From Alentia gelatinosa (Eukaryota > Annelida > Polychaeta > Phyllodocida > Polynoidae): a DNA stretch of 64,000 nt. Shown piece after piece: positions 22,388 to 32,817 of this stretch. The notes under the pieces are model-generated. The model worked only from the letters and a program-made list of their open reading frames with translations, ran no database searches and was not told where the DNA came from. The stretch is from the NCBI GenBank assembly GCA_950022655.1, contig OX465582.1, positions 93,262,704 through 93,326,703 of the forward strand, in the 5' to 3' direction. A program made the position numbers and the translations under genes. Numbering within the stretch: position 1 is the first letter of the stretch; each line of letters begins with the position of its first letter.

Positions 22388-23006
22388 TTCACCCTCGATG
22401 GGCGTTTTTCACATAATTCCATAACAGACATATAACAGACAAGACAGGACATTACAATACAATGCAAACAACAATACTGATGTTAAGAAATTCAAGTAAC
22501 TTCTGCTGTGACCGGGCAAACCTCTCAAACCCAGCAATCATGATTACTCAACAAAAATTCCTTTATAAATATTTTGAACAAAGAATTGTCCTTGATCCGT
22601 TGTACATTCGTTGGGAGCTTATCCCAGATTTTACTTCCAAGATATAAGGGGGACTGTCGATACTTCTCCTTGCGTGGTCGGTCTATGTTCAGGACCACCT
22701 TTTCTTGGTATCTAGTAGTTCTGGTGGGTAGTTTACAGTGTGCCGGGTCATCTGACCACTGCCGCAACGTAACCAATAGTTGTGTTGTCCAACGGTATCT
22801 TAGTTGTCGGATTTTGATTTTGTTATACAGTTCATCAATGGTGATATCCCTTTAGTTCATTATGCCAGTTGCCGATCTTAGGCAATAATTAAAGATTATT
22901 TCGAGTCTTTTCGACATATTTTGCGTACAACTAAGATACAGGTACCCTACATTATCTAGTTTTGGCAACATCATCTGCTTAACTATCTTGATTCTGCTAT
23001 CCTATG
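22388..23006 (-). mobile_element. 5'-truncated LINE inserted in the 24-bp minisatellite
   Basis: The array stops at '...GTCAGTAT' and resumes at 'TATGTGTTCAG' about 620 bp later, in phase. This fits an insertion with a very short TAT(G) duplication. The insert carries a minus-strand reverse-transcriptase C-terminal relic (22525-22998) and about 135 bp of 3' non-coding DNA. Confidence 0.65.
22525..22998 (-). pseudogene. LINE reverse-transcriptase C-terminal fragment, disabled
   Basis: The minus frame reads through '...KQMMLPKLDNVGYLYLS...', then a TAA at 22852-22854 in the same frame, then a tail with 'SPLYLGSKIWDKLPTNVQ' and 'LFKIFIKEFLL'. These match the end of non-LTR retrotransposon polymerases of the CR1/Jockey/RTE type, where 'LPHFDY..' and later '..G.K.WN.LP...' followed by '..FK..L' are usual. 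The catalytic domains are missing by 5' truncation. The stop codon makes it dead. The clade is not resolved. Confidence 0.65.
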
Positions 23007-23475
23007 TATGTGTTCAGGCATGTGTGTCAGCATGTGTTCAGTCATGTGTGTCAGTGTGTGTTTGGTCATGTATGTCAGCATGTTGTCAGTCATGTGTGTC
23101 AGTATATTCATCTATGGATGTTCAGTCATGTGTGTCAGTGTGTGTTCAGTCATGTTTGTCAGTGTGTGTTCAGTTATGTGTGTCAGTATGTGTTCAGTCA
23201 TGTGTGACAGTATATATTCAGCTATGGATGTTCAGTTATGTGTGTCAGTATATATTCAGCTGTGGGTGTTCAGTTATGTGTGTCAGCATGTGTTCGTTCA
23301 TGTGTGTCAGTATCTGTTCACTCCTGTGTGTCAGTATATTCAGCTATGGATGTTCAGTCATGTGTGTTAGTATGTGTTCAGTCATGTGTGTCAGCTTTTG
23401 TTCAGTCATGTCTGTAAGCATGTGTTCAGTCATGTCTGTCAGCATGTGTTCAGTTATATGTGTCAGTGTGTCATA
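23007..23475 (+). repeat. 24-bp minisatellite, right block
   Basis: Same unit family as the left block ('GTTCAGTCATGTGTGTCAGT'), with several longer variant units containing 'TATTCAGCTATGGATGTTCAG'-like inserts. It continues the array interrupted by the LINE. Confidence 0.9.
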
Positions 23476-23980
23476 TGGGAGAACGTCATGGGAGATTGAC
23501 CAATCAACGGCCAGGATTTCAGAGAGAAGACAAGACAAGACAAGCAATTTGAATATCCCTAACAGTGAAAGGGGTGAGATTTTCAGGATGTTCCTACGAT
23601 AGGAATTGAAGAACTCCCGATACACTACAATAAAGACTGCCCACATCATGGAGCACCGGAAGGCATCGGAATGTCAATATCATAGGACGCCTGAGCTCAT
23701 TGTGGATCTTTGAAACATGTTTGAGAGTCACGAAAAGGTGATTAAATTGAAAAAAAAAAGAAATTTGAGGAGTCATGAATTAATGAGTCTTAAATTAATG
23801 GAATTTTTACAGTAATTATATATTCATAAGCGTAATACCTGATTTGAAAATTTCGGAGTTTTCTGTCACGCACATATGAGACACATTTTCCCGTTGAAAA
23901 GGCCACACTCTACGCTTTTTTAAACATGTTTTAATTTTGTAAAGAGCCTCCAATGCATCTTTTTAATCCAATGGTCACCG
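23476..23980. other. no gene recognised
   Basis: Unassigned. A short 'ACAAG' repeat run lies at about 23530-23545. Confidence 0.4.
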
Positions 23981-24130
23981 TAGTGTATCGTTATGCATCG
24001 TAGACTACATCCGGAAAATCTTATCCATTCCTATGATTTCACGTTTCTTTCCGACGCGATATAAGCTTTCATCGGGAACTTCTATGATACGCTCCCAATA
24101 CCAAAATCGCGGTGGACACCCAGTATCACA
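23981..24130. repeat. diverged family A relative
   Basis: Words such as 'ATCGTAGACTACATC', 'TTCCGACGCGAT' and 'CGCGGTGGACACCCAG' echo family A, but the ends cannot be matched. Confidence 0.4.
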
Positions 24131-24135
24131 CTTAA

Positions 24136-24233
24136 GCCCGGCGTCCACCTACTACGATATGGATCCGATATCGTCTCCGATAGACCTTCCGATACAAAAT
24201 CAAAATCGCGTCGGAAGGTCACCTAAAATGGGA
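24136..24233. mobile_element. family A MITE, left half only (A7)
   Basis: Starts 'GCCCGGCGTCCACCTACTAC' after TAA (24133-24135) and runs to 'GGAAGGTCACCTAA', where family M sequence begins. It appears cut by a family M insertion or deletion. Confidence 0.75.
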
Positions 24234-24648
24234 TTCACATGGTGGGACAAATGGACCTGAGACTGGTGTACTTCACACCTTTGCACCAGTCGGCTACTAT
24301 TTCCAACTTGGAACAAAGTTTCACAGATTGGGGTGTTCTACAGTCTCAGGGGAACATGGCGGATTCAATTCACATGAGAAGATTTAACAGGTACATAGTC
24401 TCACCCCTACACCCCTACACAGGGTACACAGGGTACACAGTCGCCGACTCAGGGTACTTCCCCGTGTGAATAGGTGTTATTTGAGACCGCTGAGACTCAC
24501 AGATTGGGGGAGAACGTGTGAAATACATTTGTCTCACCAAAATGTCCCTCTAAATTTTAAACCTGTTTAAAGTCAAAATCTCATGAGATTCTGTTCCTTG
24601 TTAGGGGCGATTGTCGCCGACAATTGCAAGAGAAGAAAGTTGTCTAAA
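24234..24648. mobile_element. family M element(s), M2/M3
   Basis: Starts 'ATGGGATTCACATGGTGGG' and contains 'CTCAGGGGAACATG', 'TTCACATGAG', 'CCCGTGTGAATAGG' and 'ATCTCATGAGATTCTGTTCC'. Short direct repeats of 'CACCCCTA' and 'CAGGGTA' lie at 24404-24440. Probably two overlapping copies; boundaries are uncertain. Confidence 0.5.
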
Positions 24649-24786
24649 ACGGGATTCACACGGTGGGATTCATGTACCTCACAGGCCGTTTGTCTGAGAC
24701 AAATCCTGTTGAGATTCGGTACTGGAACACAATCTCCTCGTGTGAATGACAGGCTTTCATTTTGCTGAGACAACCGTGTGAATCCC

Positions 24787-24787
<1 letters not shown>
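24649..24787. mobile_element. family M MITE, compact copy M4
   Basis: 139 bp with inverted ends 'GGGATTCACACGGTGGGATT' and 'ACAACCGTGTGAATCCC', and an internal inverted pair around 'GTCTGAGACA'. Directly followed by a (TA)n run. Confidence 0.75.

Positions 24788-24788
<1 letters not shown>

Positions 24789-24847
<59 letters not shown>
24789..24847. repeat. (TA)n microsatellite
   Basis: About 29 repeats, the first of three (TA)n tracts within 500 bp. Confidence 0.97.
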
Positions 24848-24848
<1 letters not shown>

Positions 24849-24850
<2 letters not shown>

Positions 24851-25061
24851 AAGGATGAGACCAAAGTGTCGTCCAAACTGCGATGAAGGTGAGCTTGATG
24901 AGCTAAATCGTAGCTTACAGGAGCTGGCACGTAAACCGGACTTACCATCGGTTACCAAGTCACATACCACCATGGCCGACGATAGTCATCTTCTAGGTGC
25001 GGTTGGCGGTAGAGACGATACACGAAAGAACATGTCAGATCGAACACCAGAACAATCAAGC

Positions 25062-25064
<3 letters not shown>
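24849..25064 (+). other. unidentified coding-like segment between (TA)n tracts
   Basis: An open plus frame from ATG 24855 runs about 70 residues of ordinary, mostly polar composition (starts 'MRPKCRPNCDEGELDELNRS', later '[20 protein letters not shown]') before entering the second (TA)n tract as an Ile-Tyr repeat. It looks more protein-like than other frames in the window and could be a piece of a retroelement ORF or an exon. No family is recognised, and there are no splice or poly(A) cues. Confidence 0.2.

Positions 25065-25114
<50 letters not shown>
25065..25114. repeat. (TA)n microsatellite
   Basis: About 25 repeats. Confidence 0.97.
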
Positions 25115-25115
<1 letters not shown>

Positions 25116-25166
25116 CAAAATGCTGACAGGTTTTAGATACAAATGGACATATATGCTCTGTCAAGT

Positions 25167-25272
<106 letters not shown>

Positions 25273-25496
25273 AGCTATCTCCAAGCCTATCCGATAATAC
25301 ATCGAATCCATATACTCGGAGGAGCAAACAACCACTTTTATCTTACGCCAGTCTATATTGTATTTATCATACACATACATCTTAGGTACGCACTATTTCT
25401 TACGCTGTATTAGTTTTTTTCGCAACCCAGCGCATATATGCCATATATGTATATGCACAAGGTACATGTATATATACAAAGAAACACTCTCCCTAT

Positions 25497-25612
25497 TTAA
25501 ACCCGTTACCGTTGGCCAAGTATATTTGCCACCGATCTGCAGTCGGGAACCACTGATAGATTTTTTGGAGACACTAACGGCAGATCTGTAAATGGAAACG
25601 AGACCTGCAGAG
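25497..25612. repeat. short family B relic
   Basis: Contains 'CCGATCTGCAGTCGGGAACC' and ends 'GGAAACGAGACCT', like the left part and right end of family B with most of the middle missing. Confidence 0.5.
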
Positions 25613-26249
25613 AATATGCCATATTAATTTTGCAAGGATTATGTAACAATGCCATATCTTCTAATTTTTTTTTCTAATTGTTTTATTGTCACGACCATTG
25701 GTCATACATAATATACTCGTCTTTTTCAATATAGAATAGCGTCGTTTTGCGTGTTTGACAATGACTACAGACATGTTATCAGTCTGTCTATGATGCCACA
25801 GACTGCGTGATTGTATCAAATACTGTAGTCGGTGCAGAGGACATTGTAGCCTTTGTATCTCCAGCACTTTATAGATCGATACCGATTACATTGTCCTGAT
25901 AAAACCTTGAGGATCTCCTATGAAAACAAAGTGAATTAATTTTGATGATTCTTGACCAAGTCGGTTGGTGGTGGCTTTAACATGCAATCCTCACCCAATT
26001 AATCAGTGACCATTTCAAACACCAGTTTTTTTTCATCCACTGATCCGGCATTGTTAGGCCGGCCACCCACTACTTGCGACATGCCTCCGACATGGCTACG
26101 ACATGGCCATTTATGTATGAATAAAAATTCCTGTATTACAGACTTGTCAGAATGTTGAGAAATTCCGGTTTCATAGATCCTCAGAGTACAAAACTATTCA
26201 ATCGTCGCTTTGTTGGAAAGTTGAACAATTCTGAGTCGTATTGTGTCGG
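25613..26249. other. no gene recognised
   Basis: Unassigned AT-rich DNA. Confidence 0.4.
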
Positions 26250-26400
26250 AAGCTCAGTGGGTTCCCGACCTTATACAAAAATCCTTCTGTATTTACCGAC
26301 TTTAGATCGGTGGCATATAATCGGCCAATGGAAAATGGCTTAGAGGGTAACTTAATTAATTGGTGGCATTTTCGTCAGCCAATGGTGACGTAGATTGGCC
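26250..26400. repeat. family D repeat (related to B), copy D1
   Basis: Contains 'ACTTTAGATCGGTGGCATAT', 'CGGCCAATGGAAAATGGCTT', 'AGAGGGTAAC' and 'TTTTCGTCAGCCAATGG'. D2 at 27422-28015 has the same order but is split by family C MITEs, so D1 serves as the empty-site reference. Confidence 0.6.
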
Positions 26401-26470
26401 ACCAAACCCTGTATACGCTAAGCTGCGACTTTGGAGTTGGCACAGTCCGATCTGGGGTATCTCCGAGTAT

Positions 26471-26776
26471 AGGCCTGTTTCCATTGGCCGATTTCCCATC
26501 ATCGATCTACAGTCAGAAACTACTGACGGACTTTTGGCACTGCCGACAAAATCAATCAATGGAAACGACCCAGCTCGTGAAATGTCCCACGACTGTTTCT
26601 GCTTAGATTATGCAATGTGGCACCACCGACCACTGAGTGAAATCTTGGTGACTGAGTGAAATCTACAACCTCCACCAAATTTTCTTTGCCTAAGCACAGT
26701 CATTGGCACCACTGACAGACTATCTGTGTAACTCAAAAAATCTACACCCCTTTCGTCGGTCCATAGAAACAGGCCT
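26471..26776 (+). mobile_element. family B MITE, copy B2
   Basis: Ends 'AGGCCTGTTTCCATTGGCCG' and 'GAAACAGGCCT', with TAT immediately outside both ends (26468-26470 and 26777-26779), a plausible 3-bp duplication. The interior matches B1 throughout. Confidence 0.88.
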
Positions 26777-27225
26777 TATCTCTCCTCGAGGCAGAGTATA
26801 TTTCTCAGTCTGCCTTTATAATGCAGAGAAACTTAGTATGGAACATTCATTATCAAACATATTGATGATAACATCTAGCTTTATGATTATTTTATTCAAG
26901 AAACACACACAGAAGTAGTAACATCGACGTATGGCTTTGAGGGTCTTTCAAGGTTCTTTAAGTTTGATTAATATTTTACATATATATTTTTGATATGGAT
27001 TTTAATCAAAATTGCTTTTAATGATACATTTAGGTGTATTAGTATCTTATTTTCGAATTGTGATTTCTGACATTCGTTCTAGCCCCGTTGCAATGACGTA
27101 AGATACCCGTTACCACGGCATGGCAAGGCTAAAGTCTATTGGATCGTGCTAACGTACATAGCAAACATCTGCTCTGGTGACCAGTGTAGTGGAGACGTGG
27201 TTTATAGGTTCTGGCAGCCTAGATA
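26777..27225. other. no gene recognised
   Basis: Unassigned AT-rich DNA. Confidence 0.4.
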
Positions 27226-27421
27226 AGGCCGGTTTCCATTTGCCGACGAAAAGGTTGTAGATTTTTTATGTTCTCCTAATAGCCTATTTCCATTGACCAT
27301 CACCGATATTCAGTCATTGACCATCGACAGACCTTCAGCACTGCACGCAAAATCGAATAGGCTATGTATAGGAGAACCCAAAAATTCTACACCCTTTTCG
27401 TCGGCAAATGGAAACGGGCCT
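27226..27421 (+). mobile_element. short family B variant with an inner hairpin
   Basis: Outer ends 'AGGCCGGTTTCC' and 'GGAAACGGGCCT'. Inside, 'TTCTCCTAATAGCCTATTTC' pairs with 'GAATAGGCTATGTATAGGAG'. The same architecture recurs at 46626-46787. Confidence 0.75.
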
Positions 27422-27510
27422 TTACCGGCCTCATACCAAAAAAGTACATCTGCGCATGGTTCCCAACTTTAGATTGGTGCCATATAATTGGCAAAGGAAA
27501 TATGGGTTAT

Positions 27511-27724
27511 ACCGGGGACACACCAAGCAAGTGAAGGCAGCGATCTCTGGAATCGCCAACACAAATTGGCGTGTATGTGAGATATTATTTCATAGGAATA
27601 TCACCTGTCTATAATTTAGCATCTTGGAGGCAATAATCAGGTGAAATAGGAAATAATAGTTCACATATAGGCCATTTTGTGTTGGCGATTACGGAACTTG
27701 CTGCCTTTCTCGCTTGGTGTGTAC
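27511..27724. mobile_element. family C MITE, copy C1 (right end incomplete)
   Basis: Starts 'ACCGGGGACACACCAAGC', then 'CAACACAAATTGGCGTGTAT' and 'GAGATATTATTTCATA', and returns as an imperfect inverted copy ending 'CGCTTGGTGTGTAC'. Non-coding, with arms of about 50 bp or more. Confidence 0.8.
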
Positions 27725-27735
27725 GTGGCATTTTG

Positions 27736-27954
27736 CCGGAGACACACCAAGCGAGTAACGGCAGCGATCTTCAGAATCGCCAACAGAAGTTTGCATATAT
27801 GTGTGATAATATTTGATAGTAGTATCTTCCACCGATAATTTAGCATCTCTGAAGCAATAATCAGGTGAAATATGAAATAATATCTCACATACACGCCATT
27901 TTGTGTTGGCAATTCTGGAAATCGCTGCGTTTCTCGCTTGGTGTGTCTCCGGTA
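27736..27954. mobile_element. family C MITE, copy C2
   Basis: Starts 'CCGGAGACACACCAAGCGAG' and ends 'CTCGCTTGGTGTGTCTCCGG', close to a perfect terminal inverted repeat. It lies 11 bp from C1 in the same orientation. Confidence 0.85.
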
Positions 27955-28019
27955 TAAGAGGGTAACGCAATTAATCGGTGGCGTTTTCGTCGGCCCATGG
28001 CAACGTGGTTTATAGATGA

Positions 28020-28360
28020 GGCTGACAGCTGACCGTGTCAGGACCGCAGCCCATCTTCGTCTATCAGGTTTCCGCGGCCTGCAAACCCACACCCGGCCGC
28101 CGAAACATCATAAACGCTGATGAGCTGAGCGTAACATCCGCTTGGAGAACTCGCCAACGCCTGGAGCGCCTCAAAAACACGCCCCATCGGCCGCTAGGAG
28201 GAGCTGCACCGCCAGCGCCACCTGCGGGATTGACAGAAACTAACGACGGCCAACACGGCATTAAAGAAGTCAGAGCGAGGCTGGCACGGGTCTCACTTCC
28301 GGTTCCGTTTAAGACCTCAAAGCGAGGCTGTCAGCGCGCGAGGGCTGCTGGGTATTTATA
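28020..28360. promoter_or_regulatory. CpG-rich patch with ETS-type site, possible promoter
   Basis: GC and CpG content rise sharply here, and 'TCACTTCCGGTTCCG' at about 28290-28305 fits an ETS/GABP-type site common in TATA-less promoters. Plus and minus frames of 108 and 65 residues cross it without recognisable motifs. It could be a promoter or first exon of an unseen gene, or simply GC-rich repeat DNA. Confidence 0.25.
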
Positions 28361-29408
28361 GTAGAGTAATGATGAGTGTGATGTGAGCATCTAATGATTG
28401 CTGCCAGATGGTGGGTAATCTCTATAGACGCTAAGCACCGCTAGCACGTCAAATCCAGCGAATTTGATTTCAAATCCACAAGGCAATACCTTTCACAAGA
28501 GCGTGGATTTTCAATGGTACGCCCATTAAACTGCCACAAACCCTTCAGCTAAATCTCGCGAGAAATCCTCGCAAGGGAAGCCTGAAATGTCGGCAAAACG
28601 TCGCTGGATTCTCTCTCGTTGGTTCACCATACACGAGGAGTGTCGCCTCATATGGTGATACGATAGGCGTTATTAGCAGGGGCTGCGGGCGGAGAGTGGT
28701 GGCCTGTGGCTGGAGATTGATGTTTCCGCTAGGTGCCGTTGAATAATAAACCTACAAGGAAAAGCAGAGGATAGTAAAAATACATTTTGTGCCAAACGGA
28801 GCGTAAAAAATGCGAAGGAGCGTTTCACTATACGAACAGATTGTAGCTGGTGTAGCATAAGAAATCGTTCATTTTGTAAAGGTTGTTCATTTGTATTCCA
28901 TTTATCGCCCCTACGACACCTCTAGAATATTAGTTGATGGCCTGGAGGTTTGTGGGGTTCGTTAAAAAAAAACTACGAACGACAATATAACTATTCGTAG
29001 TATTGCTGTAGGGGTGATGTTGCTAAGCAAACCTTGAAATCGTCCAGCCACAATAATCGAAAGATAAAATGAAAGTAAAATGAGGAGTAATTGTTGAATG
29101 GAAATATCGTACAGGTGACGAACATCGAGCAAAGCTTCTGAATTCGTTCATATTGTTTTCTGTAGACGACACCTCTAGGGGGTGTCGCAAAAGGTATATT
29201 ATTATATACCGGTACACGAATGTCTCACTTTTACGCGATAGCAGAAAAGATTCCGTTCGGCCGCACCGTGGCGTAAAATATTTTTACGCCACACCGTACC
29301 ACGTGACTTGTTGACAAGCGGAGAGACTAACATTCAGAGGTTGAAATAGGTTGGTAATGTAAGTACAAAAATGACATTTAAATCGAATATCGGTATATAA
29401 TAATAAAA
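28361..29408. other. no gene recognised
   Basis: Two short 'ACGACACCTCTAG'-type words (about 28913 and 29166) and a 26-bp palindrome at about 29268-29293 ('GTGGCGTAAAATATTTTTAC') are the only structures seen. Confidence 0.4.
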
Positions 29409-29547
29409 AGACATAGTGAGTGTGTCTGAATTCCATCTGTTCCTCGATATTTTGGTCAGAAATATTCACCGTAGTCTTCGACTTCGGTGAATATTTCTGA
29501 CCAAAATATCTCTGAACAGATTCCATTCGGCCACACTAACCATGTCT
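29409..29547. repeat. foldback hairpin
   Basis: About 139 bp. 'GATATTTTGGTCAGAAATAT' on the left pairs perfectly with its inverse on the right, and pairing continues through 'GAACAGA...ATTC' to 'AGACAT'. The tip is 'CACCGTAGTCTTCGACTTCGG'-like, of the same general form as other tips here. Confidence 0.85.
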
Positions 29548-29927
29548 TTCTATAGTACCTATAAGACACAAATGAAAGGTCGGTAATGCCTTATGCACAC
29601 CTTGCGTTATTTTCCCTTTAATTCAAGAACTAATAAATCCCAATCCCCCATCCCTGTCTCATTTACTATGTGACCCTGAAGGTGTTGTATCACTATCTCT
29701 TCCCTTCGGATCGTTAAAGAAATCGTAAAATTAAATTTGCAATGCGATCATAGAAAAAGATACCACAAAACAGGAGCAACGACCCCCTGACCTATTATTT
29801 GTCCACACCATATGACAGTTTCAATTATCCGAGGAAACCGTCACCAATTAATTGAGTTCCTCTAAATGTCTGTTGTTGGAGCCATCGACTGCACGTCGGT
29901 ATCAAATAATCCGTAATGGTGTATTGT
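29548..29927. other. no gene recognised
   Basis: Unassigned. Confidence 0.4.
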
Positions 29928-30232
29928 AGGCCCGTTTCCATTGGCCGATTTCCCGTCAGCGATCTACAGTCAGAAACCACCGACGGACTTTTGGCACTAT
30001 GGACCCAATATCGGTCAATGGAAACAACCAAGTTAGTGAAATGCCCCACGATCTCTGCTAAGATTATGCAATGTGGCACCACCCACCACTGAGTGAAAGC
30101 TAGGTCACTGAGTGAAATCTGCTACCCTCAGCGATCTTTCTATACCGACGCACAGTCAGTGGCACCACCGACAGATTTTCTGGGTAACTCAAAAAGTCTA
30201 AGCAATCTTCGTCGGCCAATGGAAACGGGCCT
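29928..30232 (+). mobile_element. family B MITE, copy B3
   Basis: Ends 'AGGCCCGTTTCCATTGGCCG' and 'CGGCCAATGGAAACGGGCCT', with the full set of family B internal landmarks. Confidence 0.88.
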
Positions 30233-30239
30233 ATACCTT

Positions 30240-30370
30240 CTTTCTCCTGTATTTTACAAGTCCCTACCCATTTAATGTTCATGCTGAAACGTTGAGTCAC
30301 ACTGATGAATGGAAGATCTGTATCACAGAATTTGGTTTGAAATAAATAAAAATAAAACAAAAAAAAACCA
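30240..30370 (+). repeat. possible retroelement 3' end with A-rich tail
   Basis: 'GCTGAAACGTTGAGTC' is followed about 50 bp later by 'AAATAAATAAAAATAAAAC' and a run of A. This resembles the polyadenylated end of a retrotransposon or retrocopy. No coding part is attached. Confidence 0.3.
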
Positions 30371-30464
30371 TGATACTGTCGGTGGGTGAGAATGTCCGTC
30401 GGTGGTTGCCCAGCTACATATTGTATACATACATGCCAAATTGATGTATGAGTATTCTCTGCGG

Positions 30465-30652
30465 GTCTCATTTCCATTCACCAATCTGGAGTCGGTAGCG
30501 TACAAAAAGACCATTGACGATGGCCGATGGCAGATCGGTGGCGAATAATCCGCCAATGAAAAAGGGCTTTGTATTATAACCTCGTTTCCATTGGCCGACA
30601 AAAACGGCGGAGATTTTCCTAAAAGTCTGTCAGTGGTGGGACTGACTGTATA
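30465..30652. repeat. two partial family B/D-like pieces
   Basis: 30465-30577 has 'CATTTCCATTCACCAATCTG' and 'GATCGGTGGCGAATAATCCG'. 30585-30652 is the beginning of a reverse-oriented B copy that stops where B4 begins. Confidence 0.5.
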
Positions 30653-30975
30653 GGGCCGTTTCCATTGGCTGACGAAAATGGCAGAGATTTTGTGAGTTAC
30701 CCTAAAAGTATGTCGGTGGTGCTACAGACTGTACGACAGTATAAAGAATTGTTGAGGGTAGTAGATTTCACTCAGTGACCAAGCATTCACTCAGTGGTAG
30801 GTGGTGCCATATTGCATAATCTAAGGAGAAAAAGTTGTGGGTCATTTCACGAGCTGGGTGGTTTCCATTGACCGATTTTGGGTCAGCAGTGCCAAAAATT
30901 TGTCTGTGGTTCCTAGATCTCGGACCACTCTCTAAGACTCTAGATCGGTGACGGAAAATCGACCATATCGGCCTA
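30653..30975 (-). mobile_element. family B MITE, copy B4
   Basis: Reverse orientation relative to B1 ('GTTTCCATTGGCTGACGAAA' first). The right end is diverged ('GAAAATCGACCATATCGGCCT'). Confidence 0.75.
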
Positions 30976-31504
30976 ATATCGGGATCAAAGAATCAGTGAA
31001 GGTGATATTTCTACTGTATTTTCCGGGTACCTACATATTTTCTGTGGGCAAATCTGTCAGTGGTGTCCTTGTTACATGATCTATACAAAATTAATAGGTG
31101 AGCAATTCGCTGTATGTCTCATTTCCATTCACCCATCTGTCATTAATGTACCCATATTATCTAGTGGTGTTTTCCGACTGAAAATCGGTGCAGAATAATC
31201 GGGCTTTAAGCTGAACGTGGCCTCCAATAAATTTCTCAGCCACCACTGACAGATTTTGTATCATATTTATCAGAAACAGAACATTAAAAGGTTCGGCAAC
31301 TGATCTCTGTGTGTGTGTGTGTTCTAGCACCACTTTCCAACAATATTGTCTTCGTCAATTCAATATGGTTTGATTGAAATTGTGAGCTCAGCAAGGAGGA
31401 TCAAACGTCACGTAGATTGAAAGAGAACATTGGTTAATAAAACCACTGAATTTTGGCGTAACTTTTCAGTGATCACACAACTATTCCTTTATCAGAGCGT
31501 TGCC

Positions 31505-31880
31505 TATAAAGGTTAGAGTGACCACATACACTTTCAGCGTGCTGAGAAAAATCTATCCCTTCACTATCTGCGTGCTATTCGCTGTGCTATTGGATAAGAA
31601 GCAGGGTGCCAGTGTTTGAGGGTCTTAGAGGCATGCCCTGCTGACCATGACAAATCACTCAAGACCGAAATACCCCATTGACTTACTGGTGTTTGATATG
31701 TTTAGGTCCTACAGATAGACTCATTGAGTTAGAGGAATGGCTGTTTACTGGGTGAAAGTGGTTACAGAAAACGACCCATAGACTGAATGTAAGCCAAACC
31801 TTTAATTGTCATTTGTTTAAAATTACACGCTCATTCATCAATGATGAACATTTTATTTGCTCCTAGTTAACATATTAGAA
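31505..31880 (+). repeat. dispersed repeat I, copy I1
   Basis: Shares 'ACTTTCAGCGTGCT', 'ATCCCTTCACTATCTGCGTG', 'GGGTGCCAGTGT', 'CATAGACTGAATGTAA' and 'TTCATCAATGATGAACAT' with copies at 41877-42170, 42185-42616 and (reverse) 56322-57372. About 375 bp, non-coding, no terminal inverted repeats seen. Confidence 0.75.
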
Positions 31881-32817
31881 TGAGTCCTTCTGAAGAGTTG
31901 CTGATCATTTTGTCTGGAAATAGGCCTATAGACCTGTGAGCTGTTCCAAAAGTCGAGTGAGGTCTCACCAGCGGCACGTCGCATTACAAGGCGAGCAGCC
32001 GGCAACAGCGAGCGGCACATTGAATCAAAGCGGCAGCAAAACCGTTATCAATACCCAATAGCGAGCGGCACCTCCACCTTGACAGCGACACTTCTGAAAG
32101 TGCAGTTGTTTAGCTCTCGCTTTGGCGGTGAGAACTCTCGTTTAGCACCCTCCCAACTCTTGAAACAACTCCCAGATTGTCTGTGCTAACAATCGTTAAC
32201 CCCGAAATACACACTTTGTTTCCACCTGACGACCGATGATTTATTCAAAGTGCACCGATTTTAAAATATGCCTAAATAGGAACTTGAAGTCTGAAGATTA
32301 ACATTCCCTAAAACAACATAGAAATCTGTGGCGTTGGGAAAAAAAACGCTGTTTTAAGATGGAGGTGGTCACCGATCGACTTTTGACCACCGATCAATTC
32401 AATAGGGTTTGATTTCGTCAGAGACCTGGGAAGTCGGTCGATGGTATCGTATACTGTATAATGCTGGAGAATATGATCGTTCATCCTTATTTTCCACCTG
32501 AAGTTTACAGCACAAAGCACACAAAGTATCACATAGTAGGCGGCGGTGCTATATGACATAATCAGTGGTCATGAATGGTTTTTTAATTCAGAAAACAAGA
32601 CATATACTGTCGTCCTAGTACATTCTTCCCAGCGATTGCGGAACAAAAACAACACAAGACATGCACTCTTACCATAAACTCACAAACAACAACAACAACA
32701 ACAAAATGCTAGATATGCTAGAACACAGATAATTGATAGTGGCATAGGTTTACAAGGTTCTTTTATCTGATGACAACAGGTAGGTGACGATTGAATGGCA
32801 GGTGGAATCCCCATTAA
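31881..32817. other. no gene recognised
   Basis: A small (CAA)n run lies at about 32684-32704. A run of 'GCGAGCGGCA' words lies at 31980-32070. Nothing else is recognised. Confidence 0.4.

Larger units (their letters stand above)
27422..28015. repeat. family D repeat D2, split by two family C MITEs
   Basis: The left part (27422-27510) and right part (27955-28015) align with D1 across 'GGCTTAGAGGGTAAC'. The intervening 445 bp consists of C1 and C2. The flanks read TTA on the left and TAA on the right, against TTA in D1, which suggests a 3-bp duplication with one later change. Confidence 0.6.

Noticed and set aside
21947..22435. 162-residue open frame rich in VCQYVFSH repeats
   Set aside because: It is the 24-bp minisatellite read through. 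The unit is divisible by three and stop-free, and other frames are open as well.
21905..23475. CRISPR-like array
   Set aside because: The repeats are contiguous with no unique spacers, and the genome is clearly eukaryotic.
22988..23602. 204-residue open frame with CVSVCVQS repeats
   Set aside because: Same minisatellite artefact, right block.
27661..28092. 143-residue minus frame
   Set aside because: It runs through family C MITEs C1 and C2. The repeated peptide words come from the two copies.
28110..28140. Hammerhead ribozyme at CTGATGAG
   Set aside because: The CTGATGA core is present, but no GAAA follows a pairable stem.
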